A stretch of DNA of 64,000 bases from DASUPK01 sp963782345 (GCA_963782345.1 CAWAJF010000005.1:496001-560000), one strand, 5' to 3'. Positions 24,031 through 32,907 are shown, numbered from the stretch's first letter. Notes: generated by a model not told the origin, from the letters alone. Translations and numbers: made by a program.

Positions 24031-25577
24031 GCCCCGTGCCGCCAGGGCCGACGAGCCTGCCGGTGCGATCGCTGGCGCTGGTGATCCTCGATGGCTTCGG
24101 GATCGCCCCCGACGGCCCGGGGAACGCCGTCTCGCAGGCCGACACGCCCGTCTTCGACGAGCTCTGGGCCGGCTACCCGCACACGACGCTCTCCACCTCC
24201 GGCCGTGACGTCGGGCTGCCGGAAGGCCAGATGGGCAACTCCGAGGTCGGTCACATGAACCTGGGGGCCGGCGCCGTCGTCAAGCAGGACCTGGCCCGGA
24301 TCGACGACTCGATCGCCGACGGCAGCTTCTTCGAGAACCCCGCGATGCGTGCCGCCTGTGGCACCGCCCGCGAGTCGCGTCGCGGGCGCCTCCACGCGAT
24401 CGGGCTGATCTCCGACGGCGGGGTTCATTCCGGCTGGGAGCACATCGAGGCCGTGATCGAGCTCGCCGGGGAGGAGGGCGTCACCGAGCTCGTCCTCCAT
24501 GTCCTCACCGACGGCCGCGACACCCTGCCTCACAACGGCGCCGGGTACGTCGAGGAGGTCGAGCGCTGGCTCCGGCACACGGGCCGGGTCGGCACGGTGG
24601 GCGGACGCTACTGGGGCATGGACCGCGACCGCCGCTGGGACCGGACGAAGAGGGCCTACGACGCGATCGTGCACGCGAAGGCGCCGCGCGCGGACACGGC
24701 CGTCGGCGCGATCCGGGACTCATACGAGCACGACGTCACGGACGAGTTCATCGAGCCGGTGGTGATCGGCGACTACGACGGCGCCGAGCCGGACGAGCCG
24801 TTCGTCTTCATCAACTTCCGCCCCGACCGCGCCCGTCAGATGACGCGCGCGCTGGGCGAGCCGGACTTCGACGAGTTCGACCGTGGAGGCGCCGGTCCAT
24901 TCGAGGTGACGACGATGACCGAGTACCACCACGGCTGGCCATACCCGGTTGCCTTCCCACCGCGCGAGCCCGAGACCACGCTCGCCCAGGTGATCTCCGA
25001 GCGGGGCGACCGCCAGCTGCACGTCGCCGAGACCGAGAAGTACGCGCACGTGACCTACTTCTTCAACGGCGGGCGTGAGGAGGAGTGGAAGGGGGAGGAG
25101 CACTTCCTCGCCGACTCGCCACGCGACGTCCCGACCTACGACCACAAGCCGCAGATGAGCGCCGCCGCCGCGGCCAAGCTCTTCACCGAGCACTGGAGCG
25201 CCGACGGCTACCGCTTCGGGATCATCAACTTCGCCAACCCCGACATGGTCGGCCACACCGGCGTGATCCCGGCCGCGGTCGCGGCCTGCGAGGAGGTCGA
25301 CGCCCGCCTCGGCGAGGTCGTCTCAGCCGTCCACGCCAAGGGCGGTGCGCTGATCATCACGGCCGACCACGGCAACTGCGAGCAGATGCTCGAGCCCGAC
25401 GGCTCGCCCAACACGGCCCACTCGACGAACCCGGTGCCCGCGATCGTCACCGTCCCGGGGATCGAGCTCAGGCAGGGGGGGGTCCTCGCCGACGTCGCGC
25501 CGACGGCCCTGGACCTGCTGGGCATCGCCCAGCCGGAGGCGATGACCGGGGCGTCCCTGCGTGCACAGGGTGGATAG
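24027..25577 (+). CDS. gpmI: 2,3-bisphosphoglycerate-independent phosphoglycerate mutase
   Basis: Mn-dependent mutase converting 3- to 2-phosphoglycerate, 516 residues. Alkaline-phosphatase fold with metal Asp in LVILDGFGIAPDGPGNA, the phosphorylated Ser in PEGQMGNSEVGHMNLGAG, LTDGRDTLPHNGAGYVEEV in the transferase domain, and metal ligands in INFANPDMVGHTG and ITADHGNCEQM. It completes the lower-glycolysis run. Confidence 0.97.
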   Translation: MSPVPPGPTSLPVRSLALVILDGFGIAPDGPGNAVSQADTPVFDELWAGYPHTTLSTSGRDVGLPEGQMGNSEVGHMNLGAGAVVKQDLARIDDSIADGSFFENPAMRAACGTARESRRGRLHAIGLISDGGVHSGWEHIEAVIELAGEEGVTELVLHVLTDGRDTLPHNGAGYVEEVERWLRHTGRVGTVGGRYWGMDRDRRWDRTKRAYDAIVHAKAPRADTAVGAIRDSYEHDVTDEFIEPVVIGDYDGAEPDEPFVFINFRPDRARQMTRALGEPDFDEFDRGGAGPFEVTTMTEYHHGWPYPVAFPPREPETTLAQVISERGDRQLHVAETEKYAHVTYFFNGGREEEWKGEEHFLADSPRDVPTYDHKPQMSAAAAAKLFTEHWSADGYRFGIINFANPDMVGHTGVIPAAVAACEEVDARLGEVVSAVHAKGGALIITADHGNCEQMLEPDGSPNTAHSTNPVPAIVTVPGIELRQGGVLADVAPTALDLLGIAQPEAMTGASLRAQGG

Positions 25578-25605
25578 GACAGCACTCAGGTAGACGCCCG
25601 GACCC

Positions 25606-25611
25606 TAGGCT
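25606..25611 (+). promoter_or_regulatory. -10 box TAGGCT of tgt
   Basis: TAGGCT ends 7 nt before the GTG at 25619. Confidence 0.5.
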
Positions 25612-25618
25612 TGGCCGG

Positions 25619-26833
25619 GTGAGATCCGACTCGACCAGGCTGAGGTTCGAGATTCAGGCCCGTGACGGCGATGCCCGCACGGGCCTAATGCACCTCGCGC
25701 ACGGGTCGGTCCAGACGCCGGCCTTCGTCCCGCTGGCGACCAAGGGCAGCGTCCGTGGGCTCTCCTCGGCCGAGGTTGCCGGCCTCGGCTACGAGATGGT
25801 CCTCGGCAACACCTTCCACCTGCATCTCTCGCCCGGGGAGGAGCTGATCGCCGAACGCGGCGGCCTGCATCGGTTCATGGGCTGGGATCGGGCGATCATC
25901 ACCGACTCCGGCGGCTTCCAGGTCTTCTCGCTCGCGCACGGTGGGGTTGCGGACGAGATCAAGGGTCGCCGCGGCAACGTGGCCGGCGGGGCGAAGGTCG
26001 AGATCTCGGAGGAGGGGGTGGCGTTCCAGTCCCTGCTCGACGGCTCGAACCGCTTCCTCGGCCCCGAGGAGTCGATGGGGATCCAGGCGGCGCTGGGCTC
26101 CGACATCGCCCTGACCTTCGACGAGTGCACGCCGGCCCACGCCGACCGCGACTACACGGCGCGCTCGACCGAGCGCACCCAGCGCTGGCTCGACCGCTGC
26201 CTCGGCTGGCACGAGCGGGAGGGTCCCTCGGAGCAGGCGGTCTTCGGCATCGTCCAGGGCGGGGTTCACGAGGACCTGCGCCGCGAATCGGCCGAGACGA
26301 CGGCGGCCGCCGGAATCGACGGGATCGCGATCGGCGGCACCCTCGGGCGCGAGAAGGAGGAGATGCACGGCGTGCTCGGGTTCACCGTGCCGCTGGTCCC
26401 TGACGAGGCCCCGCGCCATCTGCTCGGCATCGGGGAGGTCGACGACCTGCTGGTCGGGATCGGCATGGGTATCGACCTTTTCGACTGCGCGATTCCCACC
26501 CGTCTCGCCAGGCACGGGACGGCACTCGCGCCCCGCCCAGAGGGTCGCTTCCGGATCGACCTGACCAAGGCGTCCTACTCCGGCGACGACGGGCCGATCG
26601 TCGAGGGGTGCTGCTGCGAGGCGTGTACCCGCCACACCCGGGCTTACCTGCACTACCTCTCGCGGAACAAGGACCTCACCGGGACGCGCCTGCTGACGCT
26701 CCACAACCTGAGCTATATGCACGAGCTCGTCGCGGGCGCTCGTACGGCGATCGGGCGAGAGACCTACGACGCCTACGCCCAGGTCGTGCTCGCCGGCGCG
26801 GCTCCCTGGGCGGCCATAGCATCCAGGGCGTGA
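25619..26833 (+). CDS. tgt: tRNA-guanine transglycosylase
   Basis: Inserts preQ1 in place of G34 in tRNAs for Asp, Asn, His and Tyr (queuosine pathway). 404 residues. TPAFVPLATKGSVRGL at the N-terminus, the catalytic Asp in RAIITDSGGFQVFSL, EESMGIQAALGSDIAL, VFGIVQGGVHEDLRRE, the second Asp in GMGIDLFDCAIPTR, and zinc ligands CCCEACTRHTRAYLHYL. The GTG at 25619 is fixed by the TAGGCT box and the gpmI stop. No other queuosine genes are in the window. The stop overlaps the next small gene as GTGA. Confidence 0.95.
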   Translation: MRSDSTRLRFEIQARDGDARTGLMHLAHGSVQTPAFVPLATKGSVRGLSSAEVAGLGYEMVLGNTFHLHLSPGEELIAERGGLHRFMGWDRAIITDSGGFQVFSLAHGGVADEIKGRRGNVAGGAKVEISEEGVAFQSLLDGSNRFLGPEESMGIQAALGSDIALTFDECTPAHADRDYTARSTERTQRWLDRCLGWHEREGPSEQAVFGIVQGGVHEDLRRESAETTAAAGIDGIAIGGTLGREKEEMHGVLGFTVPLVPDEAPRHLLGIGEVDDLLVGIGMGIDLFDCAIPTRLARHGTALAPRPEGRFRIDLTKASYSGDDGPIVEGCCCEACTRHTRAYLHYLSRNKDLTGTRLLTLHNLSYMHELVAGARTAIGRETYDAYAQVVLAGAAPWAAIASRA

Positions 26834-26964
26834 AGGCCATCGTCCGTCAGAAGCCCGCCTGCCGCCACTGCGGAGCGACGCTCGAGCACTCGATCTCGAA
26901 ATGCCCGAAGTGCGGCCGCCGCTCGCTCCTCACGCTGCTGCTGCCGCGGAAGGGAAGGATCTGA
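26830..26964 (+). CDS. 44-residue zinc-ribbon protein coupled to tgt
   Basis: Tiny basic protein with one four-Cys zinc ribbon: Cys11 and Cys14 in ACRHCGATLE, Cys25 and Cys28 in SKCPKCGRR, ending in a basic hydrophobic tail LLTLLLPRKGRI. The GTG start overlaps the tgt TGA. It ends 6 bp from the convergent kinase stop. I know no named family; a nucleic-acid- or ribosome-associated role is only a guess from its basic, ribbon-type make-up. Confidence 0.7.
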   Translation: MKAIVRQKPACRHCGATLEHSISKCPKCGRRSLLTLLLPRKGRI

Positions 26965-26970
26965 GCCGGG

Positions 26971-28158
26971 CTACTTCGTGTTGTCGTCGACGACCCGCTT
27001 CAGGGCGTCGATCTGGTCGTTCACGTTCTGCTTGACGACCTGATCCAGGTTGATCTTGCCTCCGCCACCGCTCGAGGCGAGGACGACGACCGCCGCCACC
27101 ACGGCAGCCAGGAGCAGGATCGCGATCAGCGCGAGCAGGTTGCGCGCGACGCTGGACGCTCGCCGCCGGCGCGGGGGCGGCGCCTGGCGCTGGCGCGGCT
27201 GGACCGGGCGGCGCTGGCGCTGCGTGCGCGTGCGCGGCATGTGGCGCGTCGCACTGGTCGGCGTATCGCCGCCGAGGACGCGCGTCTGGGCGGTGCGAGC
27301 GGGCGATTGGCCGGTCAGCCCGCGGCGCAGGGCATCGGCGAGCTCGCCGGCGGCGGCGAAGCGCCTGGATGGATCCGACTCGAGCGCAACCAGGACCGCG
27401 TCCCCGACCGCCTCCGGCACGGCATCGCTGTAGTTGCTGGGGTGGAGGGCCTGCTCGGACTGCTGGCGGACCGCCAGCTCGGCGAGGGAGGCGCCCTCGT
27501 AGGGAAGCCGCCCGGTGAGGAACTGGTAGAGCACCACCCCCAGCGAGTAGACGTCCGAGGAGGGGTTCGCCTCCTCGCCACGGGCCTGCTCCGGAGCGAG
27601 GTAGGCCGCGGTTCCGACCACCGAGCCGACCTGGGTGATCCGGGTCTGCTCGCTGGCGCGGGCGATGCCGAAGTCCGCGAGCTTGACCGTCATGTCGCCG
27701 CCGCCCGCGGGCCCGCCGATGATCATCAGATTGCCCGGCTTGACGTCGCGGTGGATGATCCCGTGACGGTGGGCGTAGTCCAGCCCGGCGCACGCCTGCA
27801 CGCCGATCTCGACGGCGGTCTCGGGGTCCAGCTTGCCCTCGGCCTGGAGCAGCTGCGCGCCGGAGCGGCCGCGCACGTACTCCATGACGATGTAGTACTG
27901 CCCACCGTCGTTGCCCGTGTCGTAGACCTGGACGATGTTGGGGTGCACGAGCTTCGCGACCGCGAGCGCCTCGCGGCGGAAGCGGGCGACGAAGCGGTCG
28001 TCGTCCGAGAGGTGCTCGGCGAGGATCTTCACGGCGACGGTCCGCTCCAGGATCGTGTCGGTCGCCCGGAACACGGTGGACATCCCACCGCTGCCCAGGC
28101 GGTCCTCGATCCGGTAGCGGTCGGAGATCAGCTCGCCCTTGGGGCTGCGCGGGCTCAC
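26971..28158 (-). CDS. Transmembrane Ser/Thr protein kinase (PknB-like, no PASTA)
   Basis: A 395-residue Hanks-type kinase. Gly-rich loop LGSGGMSTVFRATD, ATP Lys in VAVKIL, HRDVKPGN catalytic loop, ADFGI activation segment and VGTAAYLAPEQ. A Pro/Arg/Gln-rich juxtamembrane linker (approximately residues 280-340) leads to one membrane helix (LLALIAILLLAAVVAAVVVL) and a short external tail of about 35 residues, KINLDQVVKQNVNDQIDALK, instead of PASTA repeats. GGAGGA lies just before the GTG start. The start overlaps the upstream lipoprotein stop (GTGA). Confidence 0.93.
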   Translation of the reverse strand: MSPRSPKGELISDRYRIEDRLGSGGMSTVFRATDTILERTVAVKILAEHLSDDDRFVARFRREALAVAKLVHPNIVQVYDTGNDGGQYYIVMEYVRGRSGAQLLQAEGKLDPETAVEIGVQACAGLDYAHRHGIIHRDVKPGNLMIIGGPAGGGDMTVKLADFGIARASEQTRITQVGSVVGTAAYLAPEQARGEEANPSSDVYSLGVVLYQFLTGRLPYEGASLAELAVRQQSEQALHPSNYSDAVPEAVGDAVLVALESDPSRRFAAAGELADALRRGLTGQSPARTAQTRVLGGDTPTSATRHMPRTRTQRQRRPVQPRQRQAPPPRRRRASSVARNLLALIAILLLAAVVAAVVVLASSGGGGKINLDQVVKQNVNDQIDALKRVVDDNTK

Positions 28159-28658
28159 AGTCCTCCCGGTCCGATCCCGCCCGAGCCGCCGGTTGTGGTG
28201 CTGGGCGTCGTCTGAGTCTGGGTGGTGGTCGTCGTCTGAGTCTGGGTGGGGGTGGTCGTGGTGGTCGGGTGCGTCTTCGTGGTGGTGGTCGACGCGGTGG
28301 TGGAGGGCGTGCTGGTGGTCGTCTGCGAGGTGGTCGTCCTGCCCTGGCACTGGCTTGGGTCCGAGACCAGGATCTTGAGCTGGTTGGCGCCGTTCTCCAG
28401 CGCGCTCTTGACGTCCGAGTTCACGGTCGATGGGAGATCCTGGACGTCCGCGATCAGGTCATCCGTCTTTGCGGCCGCCACCAGGCAGCTGCCCACCCGG
28501 ACGTTCGCCTGGATCTCATTGATCTTCGAGCTCAGCACGGCGGCCTCCTGAGAGCTCAGGGATGGGTCCGGGCCGTTGCTCCCGCCGCAGCCGAGGGCGA
28601 AGGCGGATGCGCCCGCCAGGAACAGGGCAAGGAGGATTGGCCGCAGCATCTTCGGCAT
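28155..28658 (-). CDS. Thr-rich lipoprotein coupled to the kinase
   Basis: A 167-residue predicted lipoprotein: signal LRPILLALFLAGASAFALGC gives the lipid Cys. A helical domain of about 90 residues (SSQEAAVLSSKINEIQANV, then SCLVAAAKTDDLIADVQDL) follows, and the tail is a run of Thr with Gln, Pro and Ser of about 50 residues, resembling a glycosylated stalk. Family unknown. TAGTAT on the complement of 28666-28671 ends 7 nt before the ATG. GTGA coupling suggests it is the external partner or sensor of the kinase. Confidence 0.75.
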   Translation of the reverse strand: MPKMLRPILLALFLAGASAFALGCGGSNGPDPSLSSQEAAVLSSKINEIQANVRVGSCLVAAAKTDDLIADVQDLPSTVNSDVKSALENGANQLKILVSDPSQCQGRTTTSQTTTSTPSTTASTTTTKTHPTTTTTPTQTQTTTTTQTQTTPSTTTGGSGGIGPGGL

Positions 28659-28665
28659 CGCGGCG

Positions 28666-28671
28666 ATACTA
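28666..28671 (-). promoter_or_regulatory. -10 box TAGTAT (minus strand)
   Basis: Ends 7 nt before the ATG of the lipoprotein-kinase pair at 28658. Confidence 0.5.
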
Positions 28672-28714
28672 GCCGGGGCGCCCGAAGCGCCAGTGTTCGC
28701 CCGGTCCGTCGGCA

Positions 28715-29452
28715 TCATTGGCCCACGTAGAGGCGATCGGCGAGCAGTTCGGGCAGTCCTGCCTCGCGGATCGCCTCGGCGGCCTTGTCGATGTCGTAGT
28801 GGACGCGGTGATAGGTGACCTTCCACTCGCCGGTGTCCAGCTCGAGCCAGGCGGCGCGCGGATCGCCGTCGCGGGGCTGGCCGACGCTGCCTGGGTTGAG
28901 CAGCCAGCGGTGTTCCGAGACGTCGATCTCCCTGCCGTCCTCGGCCTGGCCGCCACCATCGGATCCGGGTGGGCCGTCGCTGTCCGAGAACCAGAGCGCC
29001 ACGTGCGAGTGGCCGATGAAGCTCACCCGCGAGGCCTGTTCCTCTATGCACTCGCGGGCCTGGTCGACGGCGAGCACGTACTCCCAGACGGGGTCGCGCG
29101 GAGAGGCGTGGTAGAGCCCGACCTCGTGCTCGGTGTTCTCGGGCTTCTGGGCCTTGAGGAACGCGATCGTCGTCTCGTCCGAGTTGGCGCGCGTCCACTC
29201 CACGGCCGCGGCCGCGGAGGCGGAGAAGACGTCGGTGCTGATCTCGCCGGTCACGGCGAGATCGTGGTTTCCGACCAGGCTGAGCTCGCAGCGCTCGGAG
29301 ACGAGCCTGGTGCACCCGTCCGGCTGCGCGCCGTATCCGACCACGTCGCCGAGGCACCAGCGATGCTCGATACCCGCCTCGTCGATCGCCGAGAGCACGG
29401 ACTCGAACGCCGGCAGGTTGCTGTGGATGTCGGTGAGGATGGCGACTTTCAC
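28715..29452 (-). CDS. Calcineurin-like metallophosphoesterase
   Basis: A 245-residue phosphoesterase of the YfcE/diadenosine-tetraphosphatase-like type. Metal motifs in order: AILTDIHSNLPAFESVLSAI, CLGDVVGYGAQPDGC, LSLVGNHDLAV, SFIGHSHVALWF and LLNPGSVGQPRDGDPRA. The product could act on a cyclic nucleotide, dinucleotide or phosphoprotein; sequence does not decide. GTG start at 29452. Its neighbours (kinase upstream in the minus direction) make a phosphoprotein role possible but unproven. Confidence 0.88.
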   Translation of the reverse strand: MKVAILTDIHSNLPAFESVLSAIDEAGIEHRWCLGDVVGYGAQPDGCTRLVSERCELSLVGNHDLAVTGEISTDVFSASAAAAVEWTRANSDETTIAFLKAQKPENTEHEVGLYHASPRDPVWEYVLAVDQARECIEEQASRVSFIGHSHVALWFSDSDGPPGSDGGGQAEDGREIDVSEHRWLLNPGSVGQPRDGDPRAAWLELDTGEWKVTYHRVHYDIDKAAEAIREAGLPELLADRLYVGQ

Positions 29453-29512
29453 GTGGATTCCAGAACGACTTGCGCTTAAGGCCCGCCCAAGGGGGCCGTT
29501 TATCGTAGGGCG

Positions 29513-30763
29513 GTGCCTGCCCGATCATCGTCCAAATGGGTCCGGATCGGCGTCACCGCCGTTGCGGCCGTGGTCGTCGCCGAGGCGGCTGCGTGGCTGC
29601 TGCGCCCGCGCGAGGTCGAGCAGCCCGTCGCTGTCCCCGAGAACGCGTACTTCTCCCACGACGAGCTGGCCAAGGCTGGCGACTACGCCTCCGGGCAGCG
29701 CCTGATCCTCGTCGGGGGCCTGCTCGCGGAGGGTGCCCTGCTGATCCTGCTGGCGACCGGGCGACCCACGATCACCCGCAGGGCGCTCGATCGCCTGGGC
29801 GAACGGCCCGTGCTCGGCGGGGCGGCGGCCGCGGCGGGCCTCTCGATTGCCGTGGGCGTCGTCACGGCCCCTTTTGGGATCTGGGCCCACGAGCGCTCCG
29901 TCGACGTCGGCCTCTCCACCCAGTCGATCGGCGGCTGGCTCAGCGACTGGGGCAAGGGGGCCGCGATCGGCGCGATCCTCGCCGGACTCGTCGGGACCCT
30001 CGCCCTCTGGCTGATCCGCCGCTTCGGCTCTCGCTGGTGGATCCCCGGCAGCGTCGCCGTCGTGATCGCCGCCACGATCCTCACGTGGCTCGCCCCGGTC
30101 GTCCTGGCCCCGCTGTTCAACAAGTTCGACGAGCTGCCGCCCGGCCAGGCGCGAAGCGATGTCCTGGAGCTGGCGAGGAAGGCCGATGTGAACGTCGGGC
30201 ACGTCTATGTCGTCGACGCCAGCAAGCGGACCACCGCGATCAACGCCTACGTCAACGGCATCGGCTCCTCGAAGCGCGTGGTCCTCTACGACACGCTCGT
30301 CCACGACCTCAACCGCGGGGAGCGCCGGGCCGTCGTCGCCCATGAGCTCGGGCATGTCCACGGCAACGACATTCCGCGCGGGCTGCTCTTCGTCGCGGTC
30401 GTCACACCGCTCTCCCTGGTCTTCATCTCGCTGATGGCCGGCGGGATCGCCCGGCGCCGCGGCGCCGAGCCCGGCACTCCTGCCTACCTGCCCGCCTTCG
30501 CCCTGGCGATTGCAGCCACGTCTTTCGTGATCGGGATCGCGGGAAACCAGCTCTCCCGCTCCGTCGAGGCCCGCGCGGACACCTTCTCGTTGCAGCTCAC
30601 GAACGACCCGCGGGGCATGATCGAGCTGCAACAGCAGCTCGCGGACCGCAACCTCTCCGATCCGAACCCGCCCGGGATCTTCAGCTTCCTGTTCGGCACC
30701 CACCCGCCGGCTGTCGACCGGATCGGCGCCGCGGTCGCCTGGGAGCGGGGCGAGCGCCCTTGA
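29513..30763 (+). CDS. M48 family CAAX-type zinc metalloprotease
   Basis: A 416-residue integral membrane peptidase of the Ste24/M48 type. About six to seven membrane helices flank the active site VVAHELGHVHGND (HExxH), and the third ligand Glu lies in VEARADTFSLQLT. LAPLFNKFDELPPGQARSDV and VYVVDASKRTTAINAYVNG are family blocks. It probably processes membrane or lipoprotein substrates. TATCGT at 29501-29506 ends 6 nt before the GTG. Its TGA overlaps the rlmH TTG start. Confidence 0.92.
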   Translation: MPARSSSKWVRIGVTAVAAVVVAEAAAWLLRPREVEQPVAVPENAYFSHDELAKAGDYASGQRLILVGGLLAEGALLILLATGRPTITRRALDRLGERPVLGGAAAAAGLSIAVGVVTAPFGIWAHERSVDVGLSTQSIGGWLSDWGKGAAIGAILAGLVGTLALWLIRRFGSRWWIPGSVAVVIAATILTWLAPVVLAPLFNKFDELPPGQARSDVLELARKADVNVGHVYVVDASKRTTAINAYVNGIGSSKRVVLYDTLVHDLNRGERRAVVAHELGHVHGNDIPRGLLFVAVVTPLSLVFISLMAGGIARRRGAEPGTPAYLPAFALAIAATSFVIGIAGNQLSRSVEARADTFSLQLTNDPRGMIELQQQLADRNLSDPNPPGIFSFLFGTHPPAVDRIGAAVAWERGERP

Positions 30764-31176
30764 ACGTCACGATCGTGGTGGTCGGGAAGGTGAAGGCCCC
30801 CTTCGCGGAGGCCGACGCGCACTACCGCAAGATGCTCCAGCGCCACCAGCCGGTGGAGGTGATCGAGGTGCGGGACGAAGTCAACATCGAGGGCCGGATT
30901 CCGACCCGCGCCCATGTGATCGCGCTCGATCGCGGAGGGCGTGCGCTGAGCTCGAGGGCGTGGGCGAGCTGGCTCTCCGAGCGACGGATCGACGCGCAGG
31001 ATCTCTGCTTTCTGATCGGCGCGCCCGAGGGGCTCTCGGCCAGGACCATGGCGCTCGTCGACGAGCGCATCTCGCTCGGGCCCCAGACCATGGCCCACCA
31101 GCTCGCGCGCGTGGTCCTGCTGGAGCAGCTCTTCCGCGCCACGAAGATCCTGGCGCGCGAGCCGTACCACCTGTAG
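30760..31176 (+). CDS. rlmH: 23S rRNA pseudouridine1915 N3-methyltransferase
   Basis: SPOUT methyltransferase modifying helix 69 of 23S rRNA, 138 residues. MNVTIVVVGKVKAPFAEADA start, IALDRGGRALSSRAWASWL, the knot FLIGAPEGLS and ISLGPQTMAHQLARVVLLEQ, with the family ending EPYHL. In the consensus IGG-type loop the second Gly is Ala here. The TTG start is in a TTGA overlap with the protease gene. Confidence 0.92.
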   Translation: MNVTIVVVGKVKAPFAEADAHYRKMLQRHQPVEVIEVRDEVNIEGRIPTRAHVIALDRGGRALSSRAWASWLSERRIDAQDLCFLIGAPEGLSARTMALVDERISLGPQTMAHQLARVVLLEQLFRATKILAREPYHL

Positions 31177-31206
31177 CCGCAGCCCGATCCCTAGGCTCTG
31201 GACCCC

Positions 31207-32841
31207 ATGGGAGATCCCGTCGCAGAGCTCCGCTCCGCCGTCGAGGCCGCCGCCTCGAGATTCCACGACGGCGCCGACCCCACCAGCTCTCAGCCGACCC
31301 TGGAGCGCCCGCCGAAGCCCGAGTTCGGCGACTACTCGACCAACGCGGCGATGCTGCTCGCGCCTGCGCTCGGCGAGCAGCCGCGCGGGACGGCGGAGAA
31401 GCTCGCCGACGTACTCGGCCGCAGCCTGGAGGGCGCGATTGAGAAGGTCGAAGTCGCGGGCCCCGGATTCCTCAACCTCTTCCTCTCGGAGGACTGGTAC
31501 CGGCGCGCCGCCGGGGAGCTGGCCGCCGCGGGCGAGGACCTGGGCCGTCCCGCCAGCTCGGAGGCGACGAAGGAGAGGATCAACGTCGAGTTCGTCTCGG
31601 CCAACCCGACCGGGCCGATCACCGCCGCAGGGGGAAGGGGCGCGGCGCTGGGCGACTCGATCGCCCGGGCCCTCGAGTTCGCCGGTCATCCGGTGACCCG
31701 CGAGTACTACGTCAACGACCGTGGAGGGCAGATCGACCGCTTCGCGGCATCGATCGCCGCCCGGATGAAGGGCGAGGCCGTGCCCGAGGACGGCTACGAG
31801 GGTGACTACGTGACGGAGATCGCCCGAAGCCTGGAACAGGAGGGGGTCAGCCCGGACGATCTCGACGCCGTCGGCCGCCGCGGGATCGCCCTGATGCTGG
31901 CCGCCGCAGAGGAGACCCTGCGCCGCTACGACGTCGTCTTCGACACCTGGTCGTCGGAGCGCGCGCTGCACGAATCAGCCGCCGTGGAACGCGCCTTCGC
32001 CGAGGCCCAGGAGGCCGGGCACGTCTACGAGAGCGAGGGGGCGACCTGGCTGCGCACGACGACCTTCGGCGACGACAAGGACCGCGTCCTGATCCGCTCG
32101 GACGGCGACCCGACCTACCTGCTCTCGGACCTCGCGTACCACCGCGACAAGCTCGACCGCGGCTCCGATCGGCTGATCGACGTCCTCGGCGCCGACCACC
32201 ACGGCTACGTGGAGCGGCTGCGGGCCGCGCTCGCCGTCCTCGGCTACGACCCGAATGCCCTCGAGGTGGCGATCATGCAGCTCGTCCACGTGGTCGAGGG
32301 CGGGGAGAGGGCGCAGATGTCGAAGCGCAGCGGCGACTTCGTCAGCCTCGACGAGCTGATCGACGACATCGGCACCGACGCGGCGCGGTTCTTCATGCTG
32401 CAGCGCAGCCACGACACGACGGTGGACCTGGACCTCGAGCTGGCGCGCAAGACCTCCAACGAGAATCCCGTCTACTACGTCCAGTACGCGCACGCCCGGA
32501 TCGCGAGCATCCTGCGCAAGGCGGGGGAGGGGGCGGAGGAGCGCGCGGCCGCCGACTTCGCGGCGCTGCCGGCCGAGCCGTCCGAGCGGGCGCTGATCAA
32601 GCGCCTCTGCGAGCTCCCGGACGAGGCCTCCGAGGCCGCCGCGCGCCGCGCCCCGCATCGGCTCTGCGCCTACTCAATGGAGGTGGCACGCGACTTCCAC
32701 GCCTTCTACCGGGACTGCCAGGTCGTCGGAGCCGAGGGCGAGGGGGTCGAGGAGGCCCGGCTCGGCCTCTGCCTGCTCACGAAGCGGACGATCGCCAGGA
32801 CGCTCGGGCTGCTCGGGATATCCGCACCGGAGCGGATGTAG
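31207..32841 (+). CDS. argS: Arginyl-tRNA synthetase with atypical HIGH motif
   Basis: Class Ia synthetase, 544 residues. The N-terminal additional domain is present, then NVEFVSANPTGPITAAGGRG. The usual HVGH is replaced by TAAG, so His-to-Thr139 and His-to-Gly142. The KMSKS loop is intact as AQMSKRSGDFVS (from Met371). YYVNDRGGQIDRF and VDLDLELARKTSNENPVYYV are standard, and the anticodon-binding domain ends with the DALRG-like region CQVVGAEGEGVEEARLGLCL. TAGGCT at 31192-31197 ends 9 nt before the ATG. It is apparently the ordinary housekeeping copy. Confidence 0.93.
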   Translation: MGDPVAELRSAVEAAASRFHDGADPTSSQPTLERPPKPEFGDYSTNAAMLLAPALGEQPRGTAEKLADVLGRSLEGAIEKVEVAGPGFLNLFLSEDWYRRAAGELAAAGEDLGRPASSEATKERINVEFVSANPTGPITAAGGRGAALGDSIARALEFAGHPVTREYYVNDRGGQIDRFAASIAARMKGEAVPEDGYEGDYVTEIARSLEQEGVSPDDLDAVGRRGIALMLAAAEETLRRYDVVFDTWSSERALHESAAVERAFAEAQEAGHVYESEGATWLRTTTFGDDKDRVLIRSDGDPTYLLSDLAYHRDKLDRGSDRLIDVLGADHHGYVERLRAALAVLGYDPNALEVAIMQLVHVVEGGERAQMSKRSGDFVSLDELIDDIGTDAARFFMLQRSHDTTVDLDLELARKTSNENPVYYVQYAHARIASILRKAGEGAEERAAADFAALPAEPSERALIKRLCELPDEASEAAARRAPHRLCAYSMEVARDFHAFYRDCQVVGAEGEGVEEARLGLCLLTKRTIARTLGLLGISAPERM

Positions 32842-32848
32842 GAACGGC

Positions 32849-32889
32849 CTCGCCTCATATGCGGCGGCCACATACACCGCCGCCGGATC
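32849..32889 (-). repeat. Intergenic repeat family B, copy 1
   Basis: On the minus strand: GATCCGGCGGCGGTGTATGT then GGCCGCCGCATATGAGGCGA, a hairpin with stem CGGCGG/CCGCCG. A partial second unit follows to about 32910. It lies between the convergent argS and the sugar-transferase remnant. Relatives at 55382 and 60383. Confidence 0.65.
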
Positions 32890-32907
32890 TACGGCCACAA
32901 GCGGCCG

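Noticed and set aside
28200..28340. Tandem TGGTGGTCGTC-like DNA repeat in the lipoprotein gene as a regulatory repeat.
   Set aside because: It is simply the coding sequence of the Thr-rich stalk and stays in frame.
32674..32898. 74-codon minus-strand frame that begins in repeat B copy 1.
   Set aside because: It overlaps the argS 3' end antisense; the start peptide only reflects the repeat.
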